38,731 nucleotides of DNA from an uncultured Bacilli bacterium (lineage in GTDB: Bacteria > Bacillota_I > Bacilli_A > RFN20 > CAG-826): assembly GCA_905235515.1 (NCBI GenBank), contig CAJOLV010000010.1, positions 1 to 38,731 of the forward strand. The letters are read 5' to 3'. A program made the translations under genes and the position numbers. Shown here in pieces: positions 30,400 through 38,731 of this stretch; position 1 is the stretch's first letter; each line of letters opens with the position of its first letter. The notes under the pieces were generated by a model. The model saw nothing but the letters and a program-made list of their open reading frames with translations. It did not search any database and had not been told where the DNA came from.

Positions 30400-31005
30400 A
30401 TGTCCCATTATTTTCAAAACGATCCCAATTTAGCGTCAAATTTACAAAAGATTAGTTTTGATATCGCAGGGTTACATATGTCCTTATGGACGGATAGTGG
30501 TGTATTTTCCAAGAGTAGAGTAGATGAGGGGAGTTTTGCCTTTTTGAAGGTACTTCTCCCCCTCAATCTCACTGGAAAAATACTCGATTTAGGTTGTGGC
30601 TATGGTACTATTGGCTTAACTATTGCCTTGGCCTCACCAGAAGCAAGCATCACGCTTGCTGATATTAATACGCGCGCTCTTGCATTATGTGAGAAAAATG
30701 CGCAAGAACTTGGCTTAAGTCAGAGAGTCACTATCCTTCAAAGTGACATCTATTCAAAGATTGAAGGACAATACGATTCAATTGTTGTGAATCCCCCAAT
30801 ACGCGCTGGGAAAAGAGTCACCTATGCGATGTATGAAGGGGCCAAGCAACGCTTAATTGATGGCGGTTCACTCTTCATAGTGATTAGAAAAGCCCAAGGT
30901 GCTCCAAGCGCCAGTGCTTATATCGAAAGCCTCTTTGGGAACATCACTCTTTTAAAAAGAGAGAAGGGTTATTACATCTATCAAGCGAAGAAAGTGAACG
31001 AATAA
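30400..31005 (+). CDS. RsmC-like class I SAM-dependent methyltransferase
   Basis: A 201-residue methyltransferase corresponding in place and sequence to ybxB, found between rplL and rpoB in Bacilli. The SAM loop is LDLGCGYGTIGL (about 63-74), the acidic end of strand 2 is LADINTRAL, and the catalytic motif is NPPIRAGK, typical of RsmC/RlmG-type N2-guanine rRNA methylases. The single domain lacks the duplicated N-terminal half of E. coli RsmC. The substrate is probably rRNA, but that is inferred. There is no Shine-Dalgarno before the ATG and 34 nt separate it from rplL, so expression may be low. Confidence 0.85.
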   Translation: MSHYFQNDPNLASNLQKISFDIAGLHMSLWTDSGVFSKSRVDEGSFAFLKVLLPLNLTGKILDLGCGYGTIGLTIALASPEASITLADINTRALALCEKNAQELGLSQRVTILQSDIYSKIEGQYDSIVVNPPIRAGKRVTYAMYEGAKQRLIDGGSLFIVIRKAQGAPSASAYIESLFGNITLLKREKGYYIYQAKKVNE

Positions 31006-31031
31006 ATATTTAGATTTAAGGAGCCATTATA

Positions 31032-34000
31032 ATGTCAAGAAATATTACAGACTTGAAAAAAATCAATAACGATCGTTACGATTACTCCCGTGTTTCCGGT
31101 AAGTTGCCTTTACCAAACCTCGTAGAAATCCAAACCAAATCATATGAAGAATTTAAAAATAAGGGTTTAGACGATGTCTTTAGAGAAAGTTTCCCAATCA
31201 ATAACTATACAGACACTCTCTCCATTGACTATGTTTCAATCCGTTTTGGTGAACCAAAACATTCATTCTTAGAATGTAAGGCTCAAGACTTAACTTATTC
31301 CACCCCAATTTTCGCTACTCTTCGTTTAAATCACAAAGAGACAGGTGAAATTCAAGAATCTGAAGTCTATATGGGTGAATTCCCAATTATGACCAGCAGT
31401 GGAACATTTATTGTTAATGGTGCGGAAAGAGTTATTGTTAGCCAACTCGTCCGTTCCCCAGGTGCTTATCTCTTTAAAGAGTTGAAATCTGGTAAATATC
31501 TCTATTCTGCCGATTTAATACCAGGTAGAGGTACATGGCTACAATTCGAAAGTGACAATAAAGACATCTTATCTGTCCGTATTGATAGACAAAGAAAGAT
31601 GAATGCCGGCTTATTAATTAAAGCTTTAGGCATTGAAAACGATGAAGATATCTTTAATTTATTTGGTCATAACGAAGCATTAGAAAATACATTAGGTAAA
31701 GACGAAAGTCAAAAGGTCAAAACTTCCAGAGCCGCTTTAGTGGAAATCTTCAAGAAGATGAAACCAGGCGAACCTGTTACCGAAGAAGGTGTTGTGAACT
31801 ATTTAGTGCAAAAATTCTTCGATGACAAGAGATATGACTTAGGAAGAGCGGGCCGTTATAAATATATTAAAAAATTAGGGATTTATAATCGCTTAGCCGG
31901 ACGCATCCTCGCGGAAAACCTTAAATCCGTTGATGGAGAAATCAAATTCAAGAAAGGTTATAAATTAACCGTTGATGATGTTGAAGCATTAAGAGATGAA
32001 GACTTCTTTGAAAATGGTGCTCACTTATTAAAACTCGCGATTAATGAAAAATTAGACACTGATGGTGTTGTTAATATGGTCAAAGTCTACGCGAATGAAA
32101 AGGAAAAGAAAGTTTGCCACATCATTGGTACAAACCTCAATAGCACTTGCACACATGTCACTATTAGTGACATCGTCGCAGTCTTCTCCTATTATCTCAA
32201 CATTATGGAAGGATTCGGTGACACCGATGATATCGACCACTTAGGCAACCGTCGTATTAGACAGGTGGGCGAACTCATCCAAAACCAATTCCGTATCGGT
32301 TTAGGCAAGATGGTCAAAACTGTTCAACAAAAGATGTCCATCTCTGATTTAGGCAATATTAAACCAAAAGCCTTAATCAACCCACGTCCTTTAACCGCTT
32401 CTATCCGTGAATTCTTTGCATCCAGCCAATTATCACAATTCATGGATCAAACTAACCCATTAGCAGAATTAACTAATAAACGTAGATTATCCGCGTTAGG
32501 TCCTGGTGGTTTAACCAGAGATAGAGCCTCTACTGAAGTCCGTGACGTTCACGTCTCTCACTATGGTAGAATCTGTCCAATTGAAACCCCTGAAGGTCAA
32601 AACATTGGTTTGATTAACAACCTCGCTAGCTATGCTAAAGTTAATAAATATGGTTTTATTGAGACTCCATATCGTAAAGTTGATAAAGCCACACATCGCG
32701 TTTTAAATGAACCAGAAGACTCAATGTATTTAAGCGCTGATGAAGAATGGGATTTTGTCATTGCTGAAGCTAATATTAATTTAGGTCCAGATGGTGAAAT
32801 CTTAGATGAATATGTTGTCGCCCGTCATAAAGGTGAAAACATCATGGCACATAGAGATGAAGTCGACTTTGTTGACGTTTCTCCAAAACAAATCGTTTCT
32901 ATCGCTGCTGGATGTATTCCATTCCTTGAAAACGACGATACAATGCGTGCTTTGATGGGTTCTAACATGCAACGTCAAGCCTTGCCACTTCTAAAACCAA
33001 CCGCTCCATTTGTCGGTACAGGTTTAGAAAACCAAATCGCTCGTGACTCCGGTTTAGCCGTTGTCGCAGTTGAAGATGGTGTGGTAACTTACGCTGATAG
33101 TTTAGAAATCGAAATCCTTGAAAAAGGTCAAAAAGAACCACGCGTATATCACTTACAAAAATTTGAACGTTCTAACCAAGGTACTTGTATTAACCAAACA
33201 TGCATTGTCAAAGTTGGTGACAAAGTCAAACGTGGACAAATTATCGCTGATGGTCCAGCTATGCAAAATGGTGACTTAGCCTTAGGTCAAAACGTCACAA
33301 TCGCCTTCATGACATGGAACGGCTATAACTATGAAGACGCCGTCATTATGTCTGAAAGATTAGTGAAGGATGATGTCTACACATCTGTTCATATTGAAAA
33401 ATATGAATTAGAATGCCGTAGCATTCCAAAATTAGGTGATGAAGAAATCACCGCTGATGTTCCTAACGTTTCCGCGGAAGCCAAGGCACACCTCGATGAA
33501 AGAGGTATTGTTGTTCCTGGTACCGAAGTAAAAGAAGGGGATATCTTAGTTGGTAAAGTCACTCCTCGTGGTGTGACCGAACCAACCCCAGAAGAAAAAT
33601 TATTAATGGCCATCTTTGGTGAAAAGACCAATGAAGGTAAAGATGCCTCCTTACGCGTTCCACATGGTGGTGCGGGTATCGTTCTTGATGTCAAGGTATT
33701 CAAGCGCGAAGGCAAAAATAAAGATGTTGAACTCCCACCAGGAGTTAACGAAGTTGTCAGAGTCTATATCGTCCAAAAGAGAAAGATCTCCGAAGGTGAT
33801 AAGATGTCTGGTCGTCATGGTAATAAGGGTGTTATTTCCCGTATCTTACCAGAATGCGATATGCCATTCTTACCAGATGGCACACCAGTTGACATCATGC
33901 TCAACCCATTAGGTGTTCCATCCCGTATGAATATCGGTCAAATTCTTGAAGTCCACTTAGGTTGGGCTTTAAAGAAACTTGGCTATAAGATTGCTACTCC

Positions 34001-34646
34001 AGTTTTCGATGGTATTACCAATGAAGAAATCTTCGATATGATGGAGAAAGCAAAAGTGGCCAAAGATGGTAAAACCATCTTATATGATGGCACTACCGGT
34101 GAAAGATTCGATGAAAGAATCACAGTCGGTTGTATGTATATGATTAAGCTTGTTCACATGGTCGATGACAAATTACACGCTCGTGCGACTGGTCCATATA
34201 GCTTAGTAACACAACAACCTCTCGGTGGTAAAGCCCAAAACGGTGGTCAAAGATTTGGTGAAATGGAAGTCTGGGCTCTTGAAGCTTATGGCGCCGCTCA
34301 TGTCTTACAAGAAATCATCACCGTCAAATCCGATGATAGAGTCGGTCGTAGAAAGACTTACGAAGCCATCATTAAAGATCAACAATTACCAAAGCCTGGT
34401 ATCCCAGAAGCCTTCAAAGTTCTTGTTAAAGAACTCCAAGCCTTATCAATGGATGTCGACTTATTAGACCAAGAAGGTCACACAATTGATATGGACGCCC
34501 TTGCTAAAGAAGCAGAAAAAGAAGAAAGAAAAATTAATTCTAATATTCGTAACTTAATGGGTGAAGGTGCTTCTGCACAAGCTGAATCACAAATTGATTC
34601 GGAAGATGTCAGAACAATCTATTCAGATAAGGATTTTAATAATTAG
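31032..34646 (+). CDS. rpoB: RNA polymerase beta subunit
   Basis: Catalytic-core subunit, 1204 residues, complete. The rifampicin region is intact ([10 protein letters not shown] ... [12 protein letters not shown]), but residue 482 (E. coli 526, B. subtilis 482) is Asn instead of His. Downstream landmarks include [33 protein letters not shown] and the C-terminal [28 protein letters not shown] precedes the ATG. rpoC follows after 15 nt with its own AGGAGG site. Confidence 0.98.
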   Translation: MSRNITDLKKINNDRYDYSRVSGKLPLPNLVEIQTKSYEEFKNKGLDDVFRESFPINNYTDTLSIDYVSIRFGEPKHSFLECKAQDLTYSTPIFATLRLNHKETGEIQESEVYMGEFPIMTSSGTFIVNGAERVIVSQLVRSPGAYLFKELKSGKYLYSADLIPGRGTWLQFESDNKDILSVRIDRQRKMNAGLLIKALGIENDEDIFNLFGHNEALENTLGKDESQKVKTSRAALVEIFKKMKPGEPVTEEGVVNYLVQKFFDDKRYDLGRAGRYKYIKKLGIYNRLAGRILAENLKSVDGEIKFKKGYKLTVDDVEALRDEDFFENGAHLLKLAINEKLDTDGVVNMVKVYANEKEKKVCHIIGTNLNSTCTHVTISDIVAVFSYYLNIMEGFGDTDDIDHLGNRRIRQVGELIQNQFRIGLGKMVKTVQQKMSISDLGNIKPKALINPRPLTASIREFFASSQLSQFMDQTNPLAELTNKRRLSALGPGGLTRDRASTEVRDVHVSHYGRICPIETPEGQNIGLINNLASYAKVNKYGFIETPYRKVDKATHRVLNEPEDSMYLSADEEWDFVIAEANINLGPDGEILDEYVVARHKGENIMAHRDEVDFVDVSPKQIVSIAAGCIPFLENDDTMRALMGSNMQRQALPLLKPTAPFVGTGLENQIARDSGLAVVAVEDGVVTYADSLEIEILEKGQKEPRVYHLQKFERSNQGTCINQTCIVKVGDKVKRGQIIADGPAMQNGDLALGQNVTIAFMTWNGYNYEDAVIMSERLVKDDVYTSVHIEKYELECRSIPKLGDEEITADVPNVSAEAKAHLDERGIVVPGTEVKEGDILVGKVTPRGVTEPTPEEKLLMAIFGEKTNEGKDASLRVPHGGAGIVLDVKVFKREGKNKDVELPPGVNEVVRVYIVQKRKISEGDKMSGRHGNKGVISRILPECDMPFLPDGTPVDIMLNPLGVPSRMNIGQILEVHLGWALKKLGYKIATPVFDGITNEEIFDMMEKAKVAKDGKTILYDGTTGERFDERITVGCMYMIKLVHMVDDKLHARATGPYSLVTQQPLGGKAQNGGQRFGEMEVWALEAYGAAHVLQEIITVKSDDRVGRRKTYEAIIKDQQLPKPGIPEAFKVLVKELQALSMDVDLLDQEGHTIDMDALAKEAEKEERKINSNIRNLMGEGASAQAESQIDSEDVRTIYSDKDFNN

Positions 34647-34661
34647 GAGGAAAAGTGAAGT

Positions 34662-37600
34662 ATGTTTGATGTTAAAAGATTAACAGCGATCCAAGTCGCT
34701 TTAGCCTCACCAGATAAAATCCGTAGCTGGAGCCATGGTGAAGTATTAAAACCAGAAACCATTAACTATCGTAGTCAAAAACCAGAAATGCAAGGTTTAT
34801 ACTGCGAAAAAATCTTTGGTCCTAACAAGGACTATGAATGCCATTGTGGTAAATATAAGAAGATTAGATTTGCCGGTATCGTTTGTGAGAAATGTGGCGT
34901 TGAAGTTACTTCAAAAGAAGTAAGAAGAGAAAGAATGGGCCATATTGAATTGGCCGCTCCATGTACTCACATCTGGTATTTAAAAGGTATTCCAAGCCGT
35001 ATTGGCTTATTATTAGACGTTTCTCCTAAACACTTAGAAGAAGTCGTTTATTATGCTGCTCACATTTGTTTAAAAGCTGGTAACACAAACTTGTTATCAT
35101 ACCGTCAATTCATCAATGAAAGAAATGGTCGTGAAACATTTATCCCTGTGTTAAAAGAAATTCAACAAAGAGCGGATGAATTAGGCTTAGTGCCAGGCAG
35201 TGATGACTGGAATAGATGTGAAGATTTAATCGCAAGATTAGAGAATCACGCTGAAGTCTTTGACTTCACCTCTAACGCCAAATTCGTTAACAAATATTTA
35301 GGTAGTGAATTTGATTGGGGTGCTGCCGCAATCAAACGCTTATTGCAAGAAGTCGATTTAGATAAAGAAGCAGAAGATATTTCTGCCAAGATGAAAGAAA
35401 CATCCGCTTTATCTAGACAAAAATTAACTAAGAGATTAGAAGTCATCGAAGCTTTCAGAACTAGCAAGAACAAACCTGAATGGATGGTCTTAGATGTTAT
35501 CCCAGTCATCCCACCAGATTTACGTCCTATGTTAGCCCTCGATGGCGGTAGATTTGCTACTTCTGACTTAAACGATTTATATAGAAGAGTTATTTCTAGA
35601 AATAATCGTTTAAAGAAATTAATTGACATGAACTCTCCAGATGTCATCTTGATGAACGAAAAACGTATGCTTCAAGAAGCTGTTGACGCTTTAATCGACA
35701 ATGGTAGACGTAATAAACCTGTCCAAGGTCCTGGTGGCAGAGCTCTTAAGAGCTTATCCTCAGCCTTAAAAGGTAAACAAGGCAGATTCAGACAAAACTT
35801 ATTAGGTAAACGTGTCGACTATTCTGGTCGTTCCGTTATCGCTGTTGGTCCATTCTTAAAGATGTATCAATGTGGTCTTCCAAGAGAAATGGCGATTCAA
35901 TTATTACGTCCATTTATCGCTTGTGAATTATTAAATAGAGGCATTGCCTCCGCTCATAAACAAGCCGATAAGATTATTGACCGTTATGATAATGTCGTCT
36001 TTGATATCGTTGAAGAAATCATTGATAAGCACCCAGTTTTATTAAACCGTGCTCCAACATTACATAGACTTGGTATTCAAGCCTTCCAACCAATCCTTGT
36101 CGATGGTAGAGCAATCCGTTTACACCCATTAGTTTGTACCGGATTTAACGCTGACTTCGATGGTGACCAAATGGCGGTTCACGTCCCATTAAGCAAAGCT
36201 GCGCAAGAAGAAGCTTTACACTTAATGCTCGCTAGTAACAACATTTTAGGTCCTAAAGATGGTAAGCCAATCGTTACTCCATCTCAAGACATGGTTATTG
36301 GTAACTACTATTTAACATTGGAAGAATCTAAAGAAGATTTCTTAGCTAGAGCAAAGAATTTACACGCGATGGGCGATGAAGAAGAAGCCGAGAGATATGA
36401 ACTCTACGCTGCTAGTGAAGGCAAAGTCTTCAGAAGTGTTGATGATGTTTTATTAGCCTACCAAACTAAACAAATTCATTTACATAATCGTATTGCCATT
36501 TTAGGCAGTGCGTTATTAAAGAAAGATTTCACCGAAGATGAAAATAGAAGATATTTAATCACTTCTGTTGGTAAAATCATCTTCAACTTAATCTTCCCAA
36601 CTGACTTCCCATATTTGAATGAAGTAAGTTCAAAGAACTTAGCAGGCGATAATGCTCTCATTGAAAGCTTCTTCGCTCCAAGAGGTGCGAATGTCAAAGA
36701 AGTTGTCGCTTCTATGCCATTACGCTCCCCATTCAAGAAGAAAGACTTAGGTAAGATTATTAATGAAATCTTCCAAAGATATGACCGTCAAGGTATTTCC
36801 AAGACCTCTGCGGTTCTCGATAAAATTAAAGACCAAGGCTTCCATTATTCCACAGTGGCAGGCTTAACCATTTCCTTAGATGATATCCATATGGTCCAAG
36901 GTAAAGAAGAAATCTTAAAACAAGGTGATGAAAAAGTCGCTGAGTTAAAAGAAATGTATGAAATGGGTATGCTTACCAATGAAGAGAGATACAAACAAGT
37001 TATTACTGTTTGGACTCAAGTGAAAGATGAAGTGCAAGGTAAATTATCCTCTCAATTCTCTAAGGATATCCGTAATCCAATCTTCATGATGAGTGATAGT
37101 GGTGCTCGTGGTAACATCTCTAACATTCTTCAATTAGCCGGTATGAGAGGTTTGATGGGTTCCACAACTGGTGAAACAGTTGAATTACCTGTTAAATCCT
37201 GTTTCCGTGAAGGTATGAGCGTTTCCGAATTCTTTATCGCCACCCACGGTGCTCGTAAGGGTGGTGCTGATACAGCCTTAAAGACTGCTGACTCTGGTTA
37301 TTTAACCAGAAGACTAGTTGATGTCTCTCAAGATGTTATCGTTAGAGAAGAAGATTGTGGCACTGACCACGGCTTCGTCGTTAAAGAAATCGTTGATACA
37401 TCAAGAAATGCAGTTATCGTCAAATTAGAAGAAAGATTAATCGGTCGTTATGCATTAAGAGATATTGTCAATCCACAAACTGGCGAAGTCTTAGTCAAAG
37501 GCAATACGATGATTAATGAAGAGCAAGCCAAAGCTATTACCTCTTGCGGCATTAAAGAAGTGGAAATCAGATCCTTATTCGGTTGTGAAACTAAAGATGG

Positions 37601-38588
37601 TGTCTGTGTCCATTGTTATGGTCGTAATTTAGCGACTGGCCGTAAAGTTGAACTCGGCGAAGCCGTTGGTATTATGGCCGCTCAATCAATTGGTGAACCT
37701 GGTACTCAATTAACCATGAGAACATTCCACACTGGTGGTGTTGCTGGTAGCGATATCACACAAGGTTTACCTCGTGTTCAAGAATTATTTGAAGCGAGAA
37801 ATCCTAAAGGTGAAGCTCTCATCTCAGAAATTCCAGGCACAATCACTAAGATTGAAGAAAAGAATAGCTGCTATATCGTTACTGTGAAAAACGATTTAGA
37901 AGAAAAAGTCTACACCTCCAATTATGGTGCCAGATTAAGAGTCAAGAAAGGTGACTACAAAGACCACCCAGGCTTCAAGATTACAGAAGGTGCGATTTCT
38001 CCAAAGAAATTATTAGAAGTTTCCAATGTCACCGCGGTAGAAAATTACATCTTAAAAGAAGTTCAAAAAGTCTATCATGTCCAAGATATTTCCATTTCTG
38101 ATAAACACATCGAAGTTATCGTTAGACAAATGCTTAGAAAAGTATTCGTTGTCGACGCTGGTGACACAGATATGCTAAGTGGTACACGTGTTAACGTGAA
38201 TACCTTCACCGCCAAGAACACCGATGCTTTATTAGAAGGTAAACATCCGGCTGTCTTCCAACCATTAATCTTAGGCATTACTAAAGCTGCTCTTGAAACT
38301 GAAAGTTTCCTCTCCGCTGCTTCCTTCCAAGAAACCACCAGAGTGCTCACAGATGCTGCTATTAAAGGTAAGACTGACTACTTACATGGTTTAAAAGAAA
38401 ATGTCATTACAGGTCACTTAATTCCTGCTGGTCGTGGTCTTAAGAGCGATGAAGATGAGGATGAATTATTAAGCGACTTCTCTGTTGAAGACACAATGAA
38501 GCAAGTCAGCGATCGTTATGTCGAAGAACATGACCGCGCTGTCAAAGCTATTCAAGAAAAAATTGATCGTCAAAACAAAGAAGATTAA
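34662..38588 (+). CDS. rpoC: RNA polymerase beta' subunit
   Basis: Catalytic-core subunit, 1308 residues, complete. The N-terminal zinc site is Cys60, Cys62, Cys75, Cys78. The active-site motif NADFDGDQ is at residues 496-503 with the three magnesium Asp (498, 500, 502). The bridge helix/trigger loop region ([26 protein letters not shown]) is normal, and the second zinc site ([17 protein letters not shown]) is present. No large lineage insertion; length is slightly above B. subtilis. Followed by a strong terminator. Confidence 0.98.
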   Translation: MFDVKRLTAIQVALASPDKIRSWSHGEVLKPETINYRSQKPEMQGLYCEKIFGPNKDYECHCGKYKKIRFAGIVCEKCGVEVTSKEVRRERMGHIELAAPCTHIWYLKGIPSRIGLLLDVSPKHLEEVVYYAAHICLKAGNTNLLSYRQFINERNGRETFIPVLKEIQQRADELGLVPGSDDWNRCEDLIARLENHAEVFDFTSNAKFVNKYLGSEFDWGAAAIKRLLQEVDLDKEAEDISAKMKETSALSRQKLTKRLEVIEAFRTSKNKPEWMVLDVIPVIPPDLRPMLALDGGRFATSDLNDLYRRVISRNNRLKKLIDMNSPDVILMNEKRMLQEAVDALIDNGRRNKPVQGPGGRALKSLSSALKGKQGRFRQNLLGKRVDYSGRSVIAVGPFLKMYQCGLPREMAIQLLRPFIACELLNRGIASAHKQADKIIDRYDNVVFDIVEEIIDKHPVLLNRAPTLHRLGIQAFQPILVDGRAIRLHPLVCTGFNADFDGDQMAVHVPLSKAAQEEALHLMLASNNILGPKDGKPIVTPSQDMVIGNYYLTLEESKEDFLARAKNLHAMGDEEEAERYELYAASEGKVFRSVDDVLLAYQTKQIHLHNRIAILGSALLKKDFTEDENRRYLITSVGKIIFNLIFPTDFPYLNEVSSKNLAGDNALIESFFAPRGANVKEVVASMPLRSPFKKKDLGKIINEIFQRYDRQGISKTSAVLDKIKDQGFHYSTVAGLTISLDDIHMVQGKEEILKQGDEKVAELKEMYEMGMLTNEERYKQVITVWTQVKDEVQGKLSSQFSKDIRNPIFMMSDSGARGNISNILQLAGMRGLMGSTTGETVELPVKSCFREGMSVSEFFIATHGARKGGADTALKTADSGYLTRRLVDVSQDVIVREEDCGTDHGFVVKEIVDTSRNAVIVKLEERLIGRYALRDIVNPQTGEVLVKGNTMINEEQAKAITSCGIKEVEIRSLFGCETKDGVCVHCYGRNLATGRKVELGEAVGIMAAQSIGEPGTQLTMRTFHTGGVAGSDITQGLPRVQELFEARNPKGEALISEIPGTITKIEEKNSCYIVTVKNDLEEKVYTSNYGARLRVKKGDYKDHPGFKITEGAISPKKLLEVSNVTAVENYILKEVQKVYHVQDISISDKHIEVIVRQMLRKVFVVDAGDTDMLSGTRVNVNTFTAKNTDALLEGKHPAVFQPLILGITKAALETESFLSAASFQETTRVLTDAAIKGKTDYLHGLKENVITGHLIPAGRGLKSDEDEDELLSDFSVEDTMKQVSDRYVEEHDRAVKAIQEKIDRQNKED

Positions 38589-38605
38589 TTAACCCTCTAG
38601 ATATT

Positions 38606-38637
38606 AACCACCCTAGATAACACTGGGGTGGTTTTTT
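38606..38637 (+). terminator. Terminator after rpoC
   Basis: AACCACCC (38606-38613) pairs with GGGTGGTT (38626-38633), followed by a T-run to 38637. Strong intrinsic terminator 17 nt after the rpoC stop, ending the ribosomal protein/RNA polymerase operon. Confidence 0.92.
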
Positions 38638-38720
38638 ATTATCGAAACGCAGTGAAGATAAAAACCGGGTGCTATGCACGTGAGAATCGAAATAGCTTCC
38701 TGCGATGTGAAAAAACCTCA

Positions 38721-38729
38721 TGTTATAAT
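38721..38729 (+). promoter_or_regulatory. Extended -10 promoter at the window edge
   Basis: TGTTATAAT is a full extended -10. In Bacilli the next operon after rpoBC is rpsL-rpsG-fusA-tuf, so it probably drives rpsL, outside the window. The preceding 80 nt hold no ORF or structure that I could support. Confidence 0.5.
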
Positions 38730-38731
38730 CA

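Noticed and set aside
32052-33912. ORFs on the opposite strand or shifted frames within rpoB
   Set aside because: They are shadows of the conserved rpoB reading frame and lack ribosome binding sites.
1-38731. CRISPR array, insertion sequence, prophage, tRNA or rRNA
   Set aside because: No spaced direct repeats, transposase motifs, phage genes or tRNA-like folds were seen; the only tandem repeat is the short oppA linker.

Overview
The window looks like a piece of a low-GC Bacilli chromosome close to the Mollicutes, for example an uncultured RF39-like or Acholeplasma-like gut lineage. The evidence is AT-rich codon use, strong AAGGAGG ribosome binding sites, a Bacilli-type rpmG-secE-nusG / rplKAJL-rsmC-rpoBC order (rsmC is the ybxB position), a Cys4 L33, KtrAB, CarD, an ECF folate S component, and Mollicutes-like traits: insertion-laden Opp ATPases and RpoB Asn482. 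TGA is used as a stop (smpB and the 229-aa gene at 21578), so the standard bacterial code applies. The lineage is inferred; no rRNA is present.

Region 1 (1-11400): a reverse-strand lipase-like gene, then a complete oligopeptide ABC importer operon, oppA-oppB-oppC-oppD-oppF, plus a small membrane protein. OppA, OppC, OppD and OppF are all much longer than usual. OppC carries about 520 extra residues placed outside the cell. OppD carries about 370 helix-rich residues inside its ATPase fold, and OppF about 115 at a different point. A stem-loop separates oppA from oppB.

Region 2 (11400-18990): mostly reverse strand. A TetR regulator, a GT-B-like glycosyltransferase and galactokinase form one operon. 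A second operon (VUT-family transporter, SDR oxidoreductase, IspD-type cytidylyltransferase) starts from a promoter embedded in the galK terminator, and a candidate preQ1-I riboswitch sits over the ribosome binding site of the transporter gene. A forward CarD regulator meets a HAD phosphatase / Sir2 deacetylase pair head-on, with both stop codons in the loop of one hairpin. carD, sir2 and ispD (perhaps tetR) have -10 elements only 6-8 nt before the ATG and no Shine-Dalgarno, suggesting leaderless mRNAs.

Region 3 (18950-22270): smpB-folC-folT, followed by a 48-residue membrane microprotein and an unrecognised 229-residue secreted or anchored protein. FolC and FolT together suggest folate salvage: uptake followed by polyglutamylation.

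Region 4 (22300-28010): rpmG-secE-nusG and a terminator, then a cytosolic GH36 alpha-galactosidase, and convergent to it ktrB-ktrA (potassium uptake). These three genes separate nusG from rplK, which are adjacent in most Bacilli.

Region 5 (28010-38731): rplK-rplA, an L10-leader RNA, rplJ-rplL-rsmC-rpoB-rpoC and a strong terminator. A two-helix structure resembling an L1 binding site precedes rplK. L11 is shortened in its proline-rich turn, and RpoB has Asn where rifampicin-sensitive enzymes have His. The window ends at an extended -10 promoter, presumably for rpsL.

I found no CRISPR array, insertion sequence, prophage, tRNA or rRNA. No gap between genes exceeds 300 bases.
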